Assembly: GCF_019145495.1 (NCBI RefSeq)
Contig: NZ_JAHSTU010000003.1
Location: 310,001 to 374,000 of the forward strand
Direction of reading: 5' to 3'
DNA length: 64,000 nt
Source: Pseudomonas azerbaijanoccidentalis
GTDB taxonomy: Bacteria; Pseudomonadota; Gammaproteobacteria; Pseudomonadales; Pseudomonadaceae
The position numbers and the translations under genes are program-made. A model generated the notes under the pieces. The model was not told the DNA's origin, ran no database searches, and saw only the letters and a program-made list of their open reading frames with translations. Numbering within the stretch: the stretch's first letter is position 1; the number at the start of each line of letters is the position of its first letter. Shown one piece after another: positions 24,797 through 32,471 of the stretch.

Positions 24797-27271
24797 ATGG
24801 CGAACAAACTCGCGCTCGGCCTGGTCATTGGTGGGGCGGTCAGTTCCTCGGTGGGCAACGCCTTTAAGGATGTCACCGGGCGCATCAAGAAGCTGGAAGC
24901 CGAAGGCAAAAAAGCTCGGGTGCTGGAAAAGACCATTGGCGACACCATCCGCTTGCGTGATGAGTGGCGTAAGGCGCATCTGGCGGGTGAACAGGGGGCC
25001 GGCGCACTGCTGAAACGGCTTGAGTCCAATATCAGTAGCCTGAAAAAACAGGGCGTTGAAGTCCGCAATCTGACCAAGGCTTACACCAGCATGGGCGCCG
25101 TGGCGGCCAAGGCCGAGCTGAAAGCCAAGGGACACATGCAGCTCGATGAGGGCAAACAGAACCTGAAAAGCAGCGTCGGCCAGGCAGCGGCGGCCACGGT
25201 GGCCATGGCTGTTCCGACCAAGGTCAGCGCGGACTATGGCGCGATCATTCGCGACATTTCGATCAAGGCCGGTATTGCCAACAAGCCGGAAGAGGCGCAG
25301 CTGTCCAAGACGATTATCGGCACGTCGCGCGATACCGGCATGGCGCGCAATAAGGTGGCCGAAGTGGTCAATGCCCTGGTCGGTGCTGGCATGGAGCTGG
25401 ACAAGGCCCTGCAATATGCGCCGACGGCGGCCAAGTTTGCCGTGGGCCAGGGTTCGGACGGTACCGAAACGGCGCGCATGATCAATGCCCTGGGGCAGAA
25501 CGCCAAGATCACCGACCCGGCGCAGATGCAAAAGGCCCTTGAGGCGATCGCCTACCAAGGTCAGGCCGGCAGCTTTGAGGCGGCCGACATGGCGCGTTGG
25601 TTCCCCGAATTACTCGCGGGCATGGGCAAGCTGGGCATCACTGGTATGGACTCGGTGTCGCAACTGGGCGCCATGCTTCAGGTCCAGATGAAGACGGCCG
25701 GCGGTTCCGATGAGGCAGCGAACAACCTCAAAAACTGGATGGAAAAAATCGGCTCGGGCGACACCGTCAAGGCCTATGCAGACGCCGGTATTGATTATCA
25801 AGCGTCGATGAACACTGGCCTGCAGAATGGCAAGTCGACCCTGGAATCCAGCTTTGAATTGGCGCAGAAGTACATTGCCGCGACCGATCCGAAGAAGGCC
25901 GCCGCGATGGCGGAAGCCACCGCCAGGATCAGCAAGGAAGCCGATCCAGAAAAAGCCAAGGCCATGATTGCGTCTCTGGAGCAGGCCCTGCGCACCGGCG
26001 ACCTCTTCGCCGACATGCAGGTAAAGGGCGCGCTGACGGCGTACATGCAGAACAAGGATCTTTACGACAAGTTGAAAAACGAGTCGGCCAATGCCAGCGG
26101 GATCTTGGATAAGAACCTGGAAGAGCGGCGCCAGTCCTCGGCGCAGAAGTGGGCAGAAATGGCCCAGGGCATGGATGACGCCATGCGCGCGATCGGCGAC
26201 GCCTTTCGGCCAGTGACGGATGCCGTGGCCGGTGGTTTGACGTCGGTCGCCCAGGGCCTGAGCAAGCTGTCGGATGAATCGCCGCGCCTGATGACGGGGA
26301 TCGGTGCGGCCGTGGCGGCGGTGATCGCCGCGCAGACGGCGTTTAGCAGTTTCAAGATTGCCAAGGGCCTGCTGAACATCGGTCGCGGTTCGCTGGGGGG
26401 CAATCCCAACATTCCGCAAAAGGTGATCGTCACCAACATGCCGGTCGGTGGCCTGGATGGTGCCGGCGTCGATGCCGACGGCGGCAAGGGCAAGAGGGGT
26501 GGCAAGGGCGGTCGGTTTGGCGGTGGTCGCGGTGCGAGTATCGGACTGGGGGTGAAGGGGCCGGCGATCTTTGCGGCGGTTGATTCCATGTTTAAGGCAG
26601 TGGACACCTACCAGAACGCCGAAACCCAAGACGAAAAGGCCGAGGGCTACGGCGGTGCGGCGGGCGGTTTGGCCGGCGCGATCGCCGGCGCTTCGGCGGG
26701 GGCTTTCATCGGCTCGGTGGTGCCGGTGATCGGCACGGTGGTGGGTGGCGCGATCGGCGCCGCCCTGGGCGGTATGGGTGGCGATCTGTTGGGTGGGGTG
26801 CTCGGCAAGACGATGTTTGGTGCCGACGAATCACTCAAGCGTCTGCCTGACGCGGGTCCGCTGATGATGGCCAACGCCGGCAAGGACATTCCGCCGACGC
26901 TGGGCAGCATTGTGCAGTCGTTCGCCAAGCCTGGCGCCAGTGGTGTGTCGCTGTTGGCCAGTCCCGGCCGGGCGGCGCCGGTGGTCGAGACGCAGCCCGG
27001 TGATGCGGCACGCGCCATGATGTTGCCGCCGGCCAGTGCCGACGGGGCGGTCGCCAAGTTGGCCCCGCTATCGCCTGCCAAGTCCGAGGCCGGAGGGGTA
27101 AAGGTCGATTCCAAGGTCGAAATTCATGCGCCATTGACGGTAACGGTACAGGGCGATGCGAAAGATCCGGCGCATCTCGCGGAGCAATTGCGGCCGTTTT
27201 GGGAGCAACAGCAACGCAACATCGCCCAGCAACTGGAAAGCCGCAAGTTGTACGACTCGCCGAACATTTAA
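24797..27271 (+). CDS. Tail tape measure protein
   Basis: 824 aa. The N-terminal 150 residues are helical coiled coil (VTGRIKKLEAEGKKARVLEK). The centre is the TMP core (AEVVNALVGAGMELDKALQY). Glycine/alanine-rich hydrophobic stretches at about 615-680 (AGGLAGAIAGASAGAFIGS) suit membrane insertion. Its length sets tail length. Position after E/E' is canonical. Confidence 0.9.
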   Translation: MANKLALGLVIGGAVSSSVGNAFKDVTGRIKKLEAEGKKARVLEKTIGDTIRLRDEWRKAHLAGEQGAGALLKRLESNISSLKKQGVEVRNLTKAYTSMGAVAAKAELKAKGHMQLDEGKQNLKSSVGQAAAATVAMAVPTKVSADYGAIIRDISIKAGIANKPEEAQLSKTIIGTSRDTGMARNKVAEVVNALVGAGMELDKALQYAPTAAKFAVGQGSDGTETARMINALGQNAKITDPAQMQKALEAIAYQGQAGSFEAADMARWFPELLAGMGKLGITGMDSVSQLGAMLQVQMKTAGGSDEAANNLKNWMEKIGSGDTVKAYADAGIDYQASMNTGLQNGKSTLESSFELAQKYIAATDPKKAAAMAEATARISKEADPEKAKAMIASLEQALRTGDLFADMQVKGALTAYMQNKDLYDKLKNESANASGILDKNLEERRQSSAQKWAEMAQGMDDAMRAIGDAFRPVTDAVAGGLTSVAQGLSKLSDESPRLMTGIGAAVAAVIAAQTAFSSFKIAKGLLNIGRGSLGGNPNIPQKVIVTNMPVGGLDGAGVDADGGKGKRGGKGGRFGGGRGASIGLGVKGPAIFAAVDSMFKAVDTYQNAETQDEKAEGYGGAAGGLAGAIAGASAGAFIGSVVPVIGTVVGGAIGAALGGMGGDLLGGVLGKTMFGADESLKRLPDAGPLMMANAGKDIPPTLGSIVQSFAKPGASGVSLLASPGRAAPVVETQPGDAARAMMLPPASADGAVAKLAPLSPAKSEAGGVKVDSKVEIHAPLTVTVQGDAKDPAHLAEQLRPFWEQQQRNIAQQLESRKLYDSPNI

Positions 27272-27283
27272 CGCGGAGGGCTT

Positions 27284-28129
27284 ATGCCTGCATTGGACCA
27301 ATTACAGTCGGGGCTCAAATACCTGGCCTCGGCGGGGGAAACCGGACGGCGCAGCCTGGACGGTATGCTGGGGCCGATGAATGGCGCGATCAGCGAAATC
27401 ACCGGCGCCGCGTCTGAGCTGGAGGATCTGCCCTTTGTCGACCCGGTGGTCGGAGCCAAGCTTCAGCGGGTCATGCGCGGGGTGAATGCCGCGCAAGCCA
27501 AGGTCGGCGCGGTGGTTGCCACCTACAACAAGGCAACCCGGGCGCTGTCGGGGATGGATGAGCGCTTGGGCACGCTCAAGGAACAGGCCGGGAAAGCGGC
27601 GACGGCGATTAACAAGATCGCCGGCAAGGCCAGTCCGGCGTTGGCCAACATTGTGCCCACGGGCACCTTTGCCACGGATCAGACGCCGGCGCCGGAGGCG
27701 GTTAAGCCGTTTCCGCACCTGCTGATCATCCAGCCCCAAGACCCCAAGGCGCCGCCGTATTTCTTCAACCTCGACACGGCCGCCTTTGATGAGCTGCGCC
27801 GCTCGACTGAATTCCGTTGGGCCTCGCAAGAGCGCCTATCACGGCGCCCGGCGCAGCAAGCGGTGGGCATGGGCGACGAGAAAATCACCCTCAAGGGCGC
27901 GATCATTCCCGGCCTTAAGGGCGGCTTGAAACAGCTCGACACGCTGCGCATGCTCGGCGCCCAGCTCCAGCCGCTGACCCTGACCACCGGTTATGGGGAT
28001 GTGCTGGGCACCTGGTGCCTGAAAAACCTTGAGGAAGAGCAAAGCGCGCTGATGCAGGGCGGTATTCCACGTAAACAAGGGTTCTCACTGGAGTTTGTGC
28101 GCTATGGCGACGACATGCAGAACGTCTGA
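27284..28129 (+). CDS. Tail protein U with long N-terminal extension
   Basis: 281 aa. The C-terminal half (from about residue 140: FPHLLIIQPQDPKAPPYFF, then LTTGYGDVLGTWCLKNLEE) is P2 gpU-like. P2 gpU itself is only about 160 aa. The extra 130 residues are helical (VGAKLQRVMRGVNAAQAKVG) and may be a fused or acquired baseplate-hub part. It overlaps X. Confidence 0.8.
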   Translation: MPALDQLQSGLKYLASAGETGRRSLDGMLGPMNGAISEITGAASELEDLPFVDPVVGAKLQRVMRGVNAAQAKVGAVVATYNKATRALSGMDERLGTLKEQAGKAATAINKIAGKASPALANIVPTGTFATDQTPAPEAVKPFPHLLIIQPQDPKAPPYFFNLDTAAFDELRRSTEFRWASQERLSRRPAQQAVGMGDEKITLKGAIIPGLKGGLKQLDTLRMLGAQLQPLTLTTGYGDVLGTWCLKNLEEEQSALMQGGIPRKQGFSLEFVRYGDDMQNV

Positions 28130-28310
28130 CGGGGATCTGCTGGACACCATTTGTCATAACTTTTATGGCCATCTGGTCGGCAGTGTGGAAGCGGTCCTGA
28201 ACGCCAATCAGGGCCTGGCCGATGAGGCCCAGCCGTACCGCGCTGGTGTGCTGATCGTGCTGCCGGATCTGCCCAAGCCGATCGAAGAGCAGGTAACACT
28301 CTGGGATTGA
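28104..28310 (+). CDS. Tail protein X (LysM-like)
   Basis: 68 aa, starting MATTCRTSDGDLLDTICHN, with VEAVLNANQGLADEAQPYRAG-type LysM-like layout and VLIVLPDLP. P2 gpX-like baseplate hub protein that may bind peptidoglycan. The start overlaps the end of U. A CCCGC hairpin terminator follows. Confidence 0.85.
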   Translation: MATTCRTSDGDLLDTICHNFYGHLVGSVEAVLNANQGLADEAQPYRAGVLIVLPDLPKPIEEQVTLWD

Positions 28311-28355
28311 TGGTCTAAACTCGATTGGCTTGATTCATCAAGCTCCTTACTTCAG

Positions 28356-28377
28356 CCCGCCTTGTGCGGGTTTTTTT
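28356..28377 (+). terminator. Terminator hairpin before gene D
   Basis: CCCGC-CTTGT-GCGGG followed by seven T, 13 bases before the D start codon. It lacks the TCTGGAG ribosome site of its sister junctions (here ACGGAAAAAATTC). Confidence 0.75.
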
Positions 28378-28390
28378 ACGGAAAAAATTC

Positions 28391-29437
28391 ATGACGCCCA
28401 TGTTTCGCATCGTGGCCGACGGGGCCGACATCACTAGCCTGATCAATGATCGGCTGATTCAGCTTCGCACCACTGACAAGACCGGCATGGAGTCAGACGA
28501 GTTCGAATTGCGCATTGATGACCGAGACGGCCTGGTGGCGCTGCCGAGCCGTGGCGCGGGGATCGAGGTCTACCTGGGTTACGCCGAGACGTCCCTGTCC
28601 TGCATGGGTCGTTACGTGGTGGACGAAATCACCGTGTCAGGTCCGCCCGACACGATCGTGATTCAGGGCAAAGCCAGCGACATGCGCGGCAGTGGCAAGA
28701 CCATTCGTAGCGGCAGTTGGGAAAACGTGCCGCTGTCGAAGATCGTCGCCGATATCGCTGCGCGTAACGGCTGGCAGCCGGTGTGCCCGGTGGCCACCAA
28801 GGTCGAGCGCGCCGATCAAATTGGCGAGTCTGATTTCAATTTCATCACGCGCCTGGCCAAGCAATACGACTGCACGGCCAAGGTCGCCGACGGAAAGCTG
28901 TTGGTGATGCCGCGCCAGGGGGGCGAAAGTGCAAGCGGCAAGGCCTTTGGCGTGATCACCCTCACGCGTAGCGATGTCAGCCGCTGGCAATTCCGCCTTG
29001 GCGATCGCAACGCGCACAAGTCGGTGGCCGCCACGCATCAGGACAAGAAGACCGGCCAGCTCGCCGTGGTGTCCCTGGACAACGATGACGTGCCGGACGG
29101 CCTGCCGGCGGTGCATACCGATCGACACATTCACCCCAACAAGACTGCCGCCGAGGCAGCGGCCAAAGCACGCCTGGCCGCGTTTAACCGATCGACCGCC
29201 GGCGTGCGCTTTGAAATGCCCGGGCGCACCGACATTTTTGCCGAGCGCTCAATCAATGCCCAGGGCTTCAAGGTCGGGCTCGATGGCGAGTACCTGGCCG
29301 ACTCGGTGGAGCAGGTTTACACCCAGGCAGGCTGGTCGACCACGGTCGAGTGCAACGGCGGAAAAAAGGGTAAAGCCAAAGCCAAGGGCAAGAAAAAGAA
29401 AGCCGACAAACCGGTTAAGGTGGTCAGCTTGGCGTAA
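28391..29437 (+). CDS. Late control protein D / baseplate hub
   Basis: 348 aa, starting MTPMFRIVADGADITSLIN, with the P2 D-family DDRDGLVALPSRGAGIEVYLG-type pattern and SDFNFITRLAKQYDCTAKV. D forms the hub base below the V spike. The C-terminus is a lysine-rich tail (GKKGKAKAKGKKKKADKP). Start at 28391 chosen over 28364, which lies inside the terminator. Confidence 0.9.
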   Translation: MTPMFRIVADGADITSLINDRLIQLRTTDKTGMESDEFELRIDDRDGLVALPSRGAGIEVYLGYAETSLSCMGRYVVDEITVSGPPDTIVIQGKASDMRGSGKTIRSGSWENVPLSKIVADIAARNGWQPVCPVATKVERADQIGESDFNFITRLAKQYDCTAKVADGKLLVMPRQGGESASGKAFGVITLTRSDVSRWQFRLGDRNAHKSVAATHQDKKTGQLAVVSLDNDDVPDGLPAVHTDRHIHPNKTAAEAAAKARLAAFNRSTAGVRFEMPGRTDIFAERSINAQGFKVGLDGEYLADSVEQVYTQAGWSTTVECNGGKKGKAKAKGKKKKADKPVKVVSLA

Positions 29438-29456
29438 CGCCACAAAACCCTCATTG

Positions 29457-29476
29457 CCGCCCTGTGCGGTTTTTTT
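29457..29476 (+). terminator. Terminator hairpin before endolysin
   Basis: CCGC-CCTGT-GCGG followed by seven T, then ATG-TCTGGAG and the endolysin ATG at 29492. Fifth copy of the recurring junction. Confidence 0.7.
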
Positions 29477-29491
29477 ATGTCTGGAGTTTGT

Positions 29492-30055
29492 ATGCCCATT
29501 ACAGAGCAACAGCTGCAACGCATCATGCCCAACGCCCGCCGACAAGCGGGCGTTTTTGTATCCGCACTGAATGCCGCGATGGCACCCCGGCAGATCAATA
29601 CACCGAAACGCCAAGCGGCATTCCTCGCCCAAGCGGGCCATGAGTCAGGTCAACTGCAGTACGTGCGGGAACTGGGCGGTGATCAATACCTGAGCAAGTA
29701 CGACACCGGGTCACTGGCTGCCAGATTGGGCAATACGCCAGAGGCGGATGGCGATGGTCAGCGTTATCGCGGTCGCGGCCTGATCCAGATCACCGGCCAT
29801 GACAATTATCTGCGCTGCAGCTTGGCGTTGTTCGGCGACGAGCGATTGCTGCGCACCCCTGAGCTGCTGGAGCTGCCGCAGTGGGCCGCAGAATCGGCCG
29901 CGTGGTTCTGGTTCGTGAATGGGCTGAACGCGCTGGCCGATCAAAACGAGTTCAACACGATCACACGCAGGATCAACGGTGGTCTTAATGGTCTGCAGGA
30001 TCGGTTGGAGTTGTGGGAGCGGGCGAGGGCGGTGCTATGCGTATCGGCGAACTGA
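29492..30055 (+). CDS. Endolysin, glycoside hydrolase family 19
   Basis: 187 aa, starting MPITEQQLQRIMPNARRQA. The catalytic Glu lies in AQAGHESGQLQYVREL, with the family's RYRGRGLIQITGHDNY substrate segment. It cleaves peptidoglycan after the holin opens the membrane. No signal peptide, consistent with holin dependence. It overlaps Rz by 19 bases. Confidence 0.9.
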   Translation: MPITEQQLQRIMPNARRQAGVFVSALNAAMAPRQINTPKRQAAFLAQAGHESGQLQYVRELGGDQYLSKYDTGSLAARLGNTPEADGDGQRYRGRGLIQITGHDNYLRCSLALFGDERLLRTPELLELPQWAAESAAWFWFVNGLNALADQNEFNTITRRINGGLNGLQDRLELWERARAVLCVSAN

Positions 30056-30579
30056 TCCCGGCGCCGTATCGGCTGCTGGCAAAAAGTGTGCTGATGGTCG
30101 TCTTGGTCGGTGGTTCTGCGGCCATTACCTGGCAAGTCCAGGACTGGCGATATGGCAACCAGCTCGCCGAACAGGGCCGGCTGCACACCGAAACGCTCAA
30201 TCAGATAACCCTTGCTTCGGCCGCGCAGCAGCGTGTCGAACAAGAAAAACGCCTCGCGCTTGAGCAGCGCCTGGCAACCAGTGAACAATCCCATTACCGA
30301 GCCTTGAGCGATGTCCAACGTGATCAAGGTCGCCTGCGCGACCGCCTTGCCACTGCTGATCTGCGCCTGTCAGTCCTACTCGACGCCACCACTGGCGCCG
30401 GCAACGGATCGGCGTCAGCCACCACCGCCACCGGCGGCGTGGTTCATGGCCCCAAAAGAGCCCAACTTGACCCAGCGCATGCTCAACGAATTATCGGCAT
30501 CACCGATGCCGGCGACCAAGGACTGATCGCCCTGGCGGCCTGTCAGGCCTACGCCAAAGAAGTCTCAACAGTGAAGTGA
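30037..30579 (+). CDS. Inner-membrane spanin Rz-like
   Basis: 180 aa. Residues 18-37 form one membrane anchor (LLAKSVLMVVLVGGSAAITW). The periplasmic part is coiled coil (RVEQEKRLALEQRLATSEQ). With the lipoprotein Rz1 encoded inside it, it should fuse inner and outer membranes at lysis. Start at 30037 overlaps the endolysin end. Confidence 0.8.
   Translation: MRIGELIPAPYRLLAKSVLMVVLVGGSAAITWQVQDWRYGNQLAEQGRLHTETLNQITLASAAQQRVEQEKRLALEQRLATSEQSHYRALSDVQRDQGRLRDRLATADLRLSVLLDATTGAGNGSASATTATGGVVHGPKRAQLDPAHAQRIIGITDAGDQGLIALAACQAYAKEVSTVK
30311..30526 (+). CDS. Outer-membrane spanin Rz1-like lipoprotein, nested in Rz
   Basis: 71 aa wholly inside Rz in another frame. It has a lipoprotein signal with lipobox ICAC (Cys20 after ALPLLICA) and a proline-rich stretch (RRQPPPPPAAW), both typical of Rz1. 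Overprinted Rz/Rz1 pairs are classical. Starts ATG 30311. Confidence 0.75.
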   Translation: MSNVIKVACATALPLLICACQSYSTPPLAPATDRRQPPPPPAAWFMAPKEPNLTQRMLNELSASPMPATKD

Positions 30580-30585
30580 AAAAGA

Positions 30586-30623
30586 GCGACCGGAGTGGAT
30601 GCGTCAACATCCAATCCGGTCGC
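30586..30623. terminator. Long hairpin after spanins, terminator-like on minus strand
   Basis: GCGACCGGA-G-TGGATG (30586-30601) pairs with CATCCA-A-TCCGGTCGC (30608-30623) around a 6-base loop, with one mismatch. The flank gaaaaaga at its left gives a T-run in the minus direction. A related shorter hairpin occurs at 37961-37984. Confidence 0.5.
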
Positions 30624-30696
30624 CGTCCCCGCAGATTGCCCCTGCAAGTCCAGCCAAGGCTCTTACTCCGTGCACGAAGCGCGGCGAGCCTAGCAC

Positions 30697-30712
30697 CTGT
30701 CTATCCATACAG
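30697..30712 (+). promoter_or_regulatory. LexA-type SOS box upstream of the methylase
   Basis: CTGT-CTATCCAT-ACAG fits the CTGT-N8-ACAG LexA consensus. It lies 17 bases before the ATG of the DNA adenine methylase and suggests SOS-inducible expression. Confidence 0.55.
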
Positions 30713-30729
30713 TAAAGGTCTTGCTCTCA

Positions 30730-31524
30730 ATGTCCACACCCATCATCCCTTGGATGGGCGGCAAACGCCGCCTGGCCGACCGACTCATCCCGCTTTTTCC
30801 GCCACACGAATGCTACGTCGAAGTCTTTGCCGGCGGTGCCGCGCTCTACTTCATGAAGCCCCAGCCATCGCCTGTCGAGGTCCTGAACGACATCAACGGC
30901 GACCTGGTCACGCTTTACCGCGTCGTGCAGCACCACCTCGAAGAGTTCGTGCGCCAGTTCAAATGGGCGCTCAGTTCCCGGCAGGTGTTCGAATGGCAGA
31001 AAATGACCCGCCCCGAAACCCTCACCGACATCCAGCGCGCCGCCCGATTCTTCTACCTGCAGCACCACGCCTTCGCCGGCAAGGTCTCGGGGCAGACGTT
31101 TGGCACGGCGACCACTGCCCCGGCCATCAACCTGCTGCGGATCGAGGAAAACCTCTCGGCCGCGTGGCAGCGGCTGTCTGGCACCTACGTCGAAAACCTA
31201 CCCTGGCTTGATTGTGCCGAGCGCTACGATCGTGCGCACACTTTCCACTATATGGACCCGCCTTACTGGCAGACCGTCGGTTACGGTGTGGATTTTCCAT
31301 TCGAAAACTACGAGCGGATGGCTGACTTCATGCGCCGATGTAAAGGCAAAGTGATGGTTAGCATCAACGACCATCCGGACATCCGGCGCGTGTTCGAAGG
31401 CTTCCATTTCGAAACGTTGGATATTCGCTATTGCAACAGCAACCAGCGCCAAGGAAAAGCCGAAGTGAGCGGTGAACTGGTGATCATGAACTGGGAGCCG
31501 ACGTCGTTAGGTGGGCTGTTCTGA
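30730..31524 (+). CDS. DNA adenine methylase (D12 class)
   Basis: 264 aa, starting MSTPIIPWMGGKRRLADRL. Motif I is PWMGGKRRL with EVFAGGAALYF, and the catalytic motif is DPPY (HYMDPPYWQ). It is an orphan methylase with no restriction partner in sight, so it probably protects phage DNA or regulates it. Start ATG 30730 chosen over TTG 30721. An SOS box lies just upstream. Confidence 0.85.
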   Translation: MSTPIIPWMGGKRRLADRLIPLFPPHECYVEVFAGGAALYFMKPQPSPVEVLNDINGDLVTLYRVVQHHLEEFVRQFKWALSSRQVFEWQKMTRPETLTDIQRAARFFYLQHHAFAGKVSGQTFGTATTAPAINLLRIEENLSAAWQRLSGTYVENLPWLDCAERYDRAHTFHYMDPPYWQTVGYGVDFPFENYERMADFMRRCKGKVMVSINDHPDIRRVFEGFHFETLDIRYCNSNQRQGKAEVSGELVIMNWEPTSLGGLF

Positions 31525-31607
31525 TAGTGCTCGCACAACGAGAGGCAATCGATGTGCTGAGGCTGTGCTGGGTGCAGCATCGGTGGTCAACAGAAGTGGC
31601 AGGGCAG

Positions 31608-31694
31608 ATGGACAAACTCTTCGTAGAACTTTCGATTTTAATGACTGTCGGCTGGATTTCAGCCGTGCTGCTGGCGATGTATTGGATGTGGTAG
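31608..31694 (+). CDS. Possible 28-aa membrane peptide
   Basis: Reads MDKLFVELSILMTVGWISAV and ends with MYWMW: one hydrophobic helix with a charged start. A moderate GGCAGGGCAG site precedes it. Could be a small membrane protein or chance. It lies between the methylase and the SRAP fossil. Confidence 0.3.
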   Translation: MDKLFVELSILMTVGWISAVLLAMYWMW

Positions 31695-31707
31695 TGAAGG
31701 TAATGGC

Positions 31708-31943
31708 TCAGCTATTGCGTTTTTCGTCCCCGCCCAGCAGGTATCCCAGCGGTTCGATCAATTGCTACCCCTGGCTGCGAATATTACCCACAGCGGGGTC
31801 GACCTTGAACCGTTCGAAGGCCTCGCTCGGTTCACCTTGTAACAAAACCAAACAGCTGATCACCGGTCCAGGGCTTTGGCCATGCTGAGCGCCGCGACCC
31901 AGTCATGTATTCCGCTGTACTGGGAAAGTGTGCTGCCGCACAG
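31708..31943 (-). pseudogene. SRAP (YedK-like) gene fossil, internally deleted
   Basis: On the minus strand the sequence from 31943 reads LCGSTLSQYSGIHDWVAALS, an SRAP N-terminus (normal MCGRLSQYSGIHD). After MAKALDR-stop it jumps, in another frame, to SEAFERFKVDPAVGNIRSQG-stop-QLIEPL, an SRAP C-terminus. About two thirds of the gene is missing and the start is CTG. SRAP/HMCES proteins shield abasic sites. The fossil shares the LexA box at 32008-32027 with umuD. Confidence 0.6.
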
Positions 31944-32007
31944 TAGATTGATCTCCGCTGGTCGCGATGGCATGCAAGAAAATTGACCGCTAGGCTTTCA
32001 CAAAGTT

Positions 32008-32027
32008 TACTGTACAAAAATACAGTA
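32008..32027 (+). promoter_or_regulatory. LexA SOS box of umuDC
   Basis: TACTGTACAAAAATACAGTA: a near-consensus 20-bp LexA box (CTGT-N8-ACAG) 18 bases before the umuD-like ATG. Divergent reading would have served the SRAP gene now in ruins to the left. Confidence 0.85.
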
Positions 32028-32045
32028 CTTGTCAAAGGCACGATC

Positions 32046-32471
32046 ATGAGCTTTTCCATTCTGGGTCCTATTTCCGCAGGCGGTGTAAAACTGCCGGTTT
32101 GCTCGTTCAGGGTGCCGGCTGGCTTTCCCTCGCCGGCAGCGGATCACATCGAGCAGCATCTGTCCTTGGATGAAGTGCTCAATATCCGGGCTCCGCACGT
32201 ATACCTGGTCGCAATCACCGGTGAAAGCATGCAGGGCGCTGGAATATTTGAGGGCGATCTGGCGGTTGTGGATAGGTCGATCGAGCCGGCCCATGGTCAC
32301 GTTGTCGTGGCGCTGCTCAACAACGAACCGATCTGCAAGCGACTGTGCAAGCGCGGAAATGACATCGTCCTGCTGTCGGAAAACTCCAGATACCCTGCGC
32401 GCTATGTCCTCGAGGGCGATGAGTTATCAATCTGGGGCGTGATCACCAGCACAGTGCGCAGCCATGTCTAA
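32046..32471 (+). CDS. umuD: UmuD-like autoproteolytic subunit of polymerase V
   Basis: 141 aa, starting MSFSILGPISAGGVKLPV. S24 peptidase fold with Ser61 (TGESM) and Lys98 (PICKRL), and an Ala25-Gly26 cleavage site in RVPAGFPSP. RecA-stimulated self-cleavage activates it. The stop overlaps the umuC start. Strong SOS box upstream. Start ATG 32046 fits an AAAGG ribosome site. Confidence 0.9.
   Translation: MSFSILGPISAGGVKLPVCSFRVPAGFPSPAADHIEQHLSLDEVLNIRAPHVYLVAITGESMQGAGIFEGDLAVVDRSIEPAHGHVVVALLNNEPICKRLCKRGNDIVLLSENSRYPARYVLEGDELSIWGVITSTVRSHV

Noticed and set aside
31511..31888. 125-codon plus-strand frame beside the methylase
   Set aside because: Low-complexity shadow that lies across the SRAP fossil on the other strand.
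31832..32059. 75-codon minus-strand frame overlapping the umuD leader
   Set aside because: Runs over the LexA box and in a different frame from the SRAP fossil. Treated as a shadow.
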